Both the position numbers and the translations under genes were made by a program. Positions 31,000 through 32,879 of a stretch of DNA of 32,879 nucleotides are shown one piece after another. This stretch comes from a virus: IMG/VR virus record IMGVR_UViG_3300042307_000554, positions 1 to 32,879 of that record, one strand, 5' to 3'. Numbering within the stretch: the first letter of the stretch is position 1; each line of letters starts with the position of its first letter. Below the pieces are notes generated by a model that saw only the letters and a program-made list of their open reading frames with translations, was not told where the DNA came from and did not search any database.

Positions 31000-31382
31000 T
31001 GCACCAGTCTTATGACCAAAACGCGGTACAGGCGATTCTAGACGGTTCTAGCAGTGGTCTGTTCAAGGTCTACGATGACAGTATCTGTTTGGTCAATGAC
31101 GACCATACCTTCGTGGCATCCATCAGCAAGTCCGATATTGATGGTGTGCATAAACTTTACATAGCCTTCATGCCTGAAGTGGCAGACGGGGCATCGGAAT
31201 GTGTCGAGGATGTCTTGGCATGGTTGGTGGATTTTGCAGAGGTTACCAAGCTGATAGCGTGTGTTGAACTTGACAATACAAGTGGCTATTATGCAATCAG
31301 CAAGACGGGATTTGATTTGGTTGGTGTTATAAACGCGCCAAAATGTGATGTAGCAATCTTTCAATACAGGTTTGAGGTATAA
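30996..31382 (+). CDS. gp14-like (DUF2824/GNAT-like) head-assembly protein
   Basis: A 128-residue protein in the P22 gp14 position (172 aa). The pattern HKLYIAFMPEV, a helix, then CVELDNTSGYYAISKTGFDLVG matches a GNAT-like fold (motif B with N, then the K-x-GF turn), as does the P22 gp14/DUF2824 family in my recollection. The acetyl-CoA loop (motif A) is not clear, so it may be a non-catalytic variant. Assembly or ejection role by analogy. Confidence 0.65.
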   Translation: MMHQSYDQNAVQAILDGSSSGLFKVYDDSICLVNDDHTFVASISKSDIDGVHKLYIAFMPEVADGASECVEDVLAWLVDFAEVTKLIACVELDNTSGYYAISKTGFDLVGVINAPKCDVAIFQYRFEV

Positions 31383-31383
31383 A

Positions 31384-32031
31384 ATGGCAGAAACTTCTTC
31401 AAGTGATTGGGGTGACGCGCTAGTAGGTGTCGCAGGCTCTCTTATAAGTGGGCTTATCGGCTCTAAAGCTGCTAGTGGGGTTAACAAAGCCTATCAGCAA
31501 GGCGGTCAGCAACTTATTAACCAGGCCAACCTTATAACTGGTCAGCAGCGCGACCTTTATAAACCATACTCAGAATATGGTGGGCAAGCCCTAAATGCTC
31601 TTGCTGCATTTAATGAAGCTGCTGCTCGTGGTGACTACTCTGCCATTACCGAGATGCCCGAATACAAGTTTGCACAACAGCAAGGGCAGTCTGACCTAGC
31701 GCGTAATCTTGCTGCCCGTGGTGGCTTGTTTGGTGGTCAGGCTCAAAAGCAGTTTATGGACTACAACCAAGCCCTTGCCGGTAATCAAATACAGAACTAC
31801 TTGAACCGCCTTCAGGGTGGTGTTCAAACTGGATTAGCAGGAACAGCCGGTCAGTTTGGCGCACTTAGCAATCAGCTAGGCGCAAACACTAGCGCACTAG
31901 AAATGCAAATCCTTGCAAATGCAGGTAAGTCAGCTTCTAAGGGAAGTAACTGGCAAAGTGCAATTATGGACATGGCAAAAGCCCTTAGTGGCAATAGCCC
32001 GTATCTTCCGCAACCCCCCAAAGTTGGTTAA
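31384..32031 (+). CDS. gp7-like DNA ejection protein
   Basis: A 215-residue protein, close to P22 gp7 (229 aa). The ATG at 31384 is preferred to the TTG at 31372 because of a GAGGT ribosome-binding site. The N terminus has a hydrophobic, Gly/Ala-rich segment (LVGVAGSLISGLIGSKAASG), followed by a Gln/Asn/Ala-rich helical body. P22 gp7 is cleaved after its first residues; such a site cannot be shown here. It is ejected with the DNA. Confidence 0.78.
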   Translation: MAETSSSDWGDALVGVAGSLISGLIGSKAASGVNKAYQQGGQQLINQANLITGQQRDLYKPYSEYGGQALNALAAFNEAAARGDYSAITEMPEYKFAQQQGQSDLARNLAARGGLFGGQAQKQFMDYNQALAGNQIQNYLNRLQGGVQTGLAGTAGQFGALSNQLGANTSALEMQILANAGKSASKGSNWQSAIMDMAKALSGNSPYLPQPPKVG

Positions 32032-32046
32032 TTAAGGGTATATAAA

Positions 32047-32879
32047 ATGGCTTATGTAGATTATTACAGCAAGATTCAGCCCGTTAATGTATTTGGTGCT
32101 ATGCAAGAGGCCAAGCAGGCTCGTGCGGTAGCAGAACAAAATCGCCAAACATTAGTTGAAAATCAGCTTGGGCTTCGACAAAAAGAATATGATTTTGAAA
32201 AGAAAAAGATTGTTGATACCTTCAAAGCATTAAATACATTTTCAAATGAAGCCGAAGAAAGCAAGGCGGCTCAATGGCCTACTGTTCGCGCACAGATTGT
32301 GTCACTTAATCCTACAATGGAAAAAAAACTTCCGAAAGACTGGATGTCAGACCCCGTTGGAAATCAAAGCCAACTTAAATCAGCCTTAAAGGGTATGTCA
32401 TCTCTTATCACCCCTGAACGCATCACCCTGAAAACAGATGAAGTAATACAGGAACGGCTACCTGGCGGTGAGTTTACGGAAATCGCAAGTGGCCCAAAGA
32501 AGGAAGGAAAAGGTCTTGAAATAAAAACAACTGTAGTTGGTGATACCTATATTGAAACCCCAGAGCGACCGTTGCCAAGTGGAAATATTCTTCGTGGGCC
32601 ATTCGTATATGACCAAATGGGCAATGCGATGCCTAAAGAGGAGTATTTTAACTTATACCCTTCTGAAAAACCTAAAGACCTTAGACCAGAAAGCCAAAAT
32701 AAATTAAATACCATACCGCAAGCTGTCCCAATGACACCGCAAGCTGTGCCAGGGCAAATTGAGCTTGAACCGCGACAGTTTAATGTCCCTAGTCCTACTA
32801 ATCGAGCAGGCCAAACCAATCAGGGCTATGGTATTGATGAGAACGCGATGTTGCAGCAACCGCAGATGATGCCGAGCAT
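32047..32879 (+). CDS. gp20-like DNA ejection protein, N-terminal part (continues at 1)
   Basis: An open frame from the ATG at 32047 to the window end, opening MAYVDYYSKIQPVNVFGAMQ; with the 1-1006 segment it makes about 602 residues. The first ~60 residues form a charged helix (EAKQARAVAEQNRQT). The segment before the junction is Pro/Gln-rich with a short repeat (PQAVPMTPQAVPG). It lies 15 bases after gp7-like, as P22 gp20 does. Confidence 0.68.
   Translation, partial: MAYVDYYSKIQPVNVFGAMQEAKQARAVAEQNRQTLVENQLGLRQKEYDFEKKKIVDTFKALNTFSNEAEESKAAQWPTVRAQIVSLNPTMEKKLPKDWMSDPVGNQSQLKSALKGMSSLITPERITLKTDEVIQERLPGGEFTEIASGPKKEGKGLEIKTTVVGDTYIETPERPLPSGNILRGPFVYDQMGNAMPKEEYFNLYPSEKPKDLRPESQNKLNTIPQAVPMTPQAVPGQIELEPRQFNVPSPTNRAGQTNQGYGIDENAMLQQPQMMPS
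32850..32876. repeat. terminal direct repeat, right copy
   Basis: Identical to bases 1-27 in the same reading frame. Together with the uninterrupted gene it shows that the two window ends join. Confidence 0.9.

Noticed and set aside
1-32879. tRNA genes, integrase, immunity repressor and CRISPR array
   Set aside because: I looked on both strands for tRNA arms and T-loop motifs, recombinase motifs, cI-like HTH genes and regular repeats and saw none that I could support. A diverged repressor among unknown small genes cannot be excluded.

Overview
The window is best read as one complete, circularly permuted genome of a tailed phage with a short-tail, P22-type virion, about 32.85 kb long. The first 27 bases are repeated at the right end (32850-32876). 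The gene cut by the right edge (from 32047) continues in the same reading frame at the left edge (to 1006). The host is Gram-negative: there is an Rz/Rz1-type spanin pair, two lipoboxes and a signal-peptide protein. The species cannot be named from the sequence. Small overlapping genes and the lack of a known close relative suggest an uncultured environmental phage. I see no integrase, cI-like repressor, DNA polymerase, helicase, RNA polymerase, tRNA or CRISPR array.

Layout. (1) Left early operon, minus strand, about 6481 to 4589: a GIY-YIG-like protein, five small proteins of unknown function and a Ref-like HNH nuclease, ending in a structured 3' region and a strong terminator. (2) Divergent control region, 6482-7021: a candidate ~75-nt small RNA with its own promoter and terminator, a set of nested hairpins, and a rightward early promoter overlapped by a 20-bp dyad. 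(3) Right early operon, plus strand, 7022-13210: an orphan DNA methyltransferase, a DnaT/replication-protein-like domain, a PD-(D/E)XK-like protein, a DUF1071-type annealing protein, SSB, a tandem ribbon-helix-helix-like protein, a YqaJ exonuclease, then a nin-like set (NinB, a zinc-finger protein, an HExxH protein, RusA). (4) A lone minus-strand gene (13207-13569) with a divergent promoter pair and two dyads. (5) Late operon, plus strand, from about 13.7 kb through the junction to 4590: long fiber, small beta-rich proteins, small and large terminase, portal, lysis cassette, an ADP-ribosyltransferase-like protein, scaffold, coat, then gp4-, gp10-, collar-, gp14-, gp7-, gp20- and gp16-like proteins and a short fiber with a head-binding-type N terminus.

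How it fits together. Early genes probably protect and recombine the genome using the host replisome: annealing protein, 5'-3' exonuclease, SSB, a Holliday-junction resolvase and a methyltransferase. The late genes follow the P22 order for head, tail plug and ejection proteins. The lysis genes and an ADP-ribosyltransferase-like gene sit unusually between portal and scaffold. The items most worth testing are the candidate sRNA and structured RNAs of the left control region, the ADP-ribosyltransferase-like gene with an AT-rich internal segment, and the operator-like dyads at each divergent promoter. All functional calls come from reading motifs and gene order; no database search was run.
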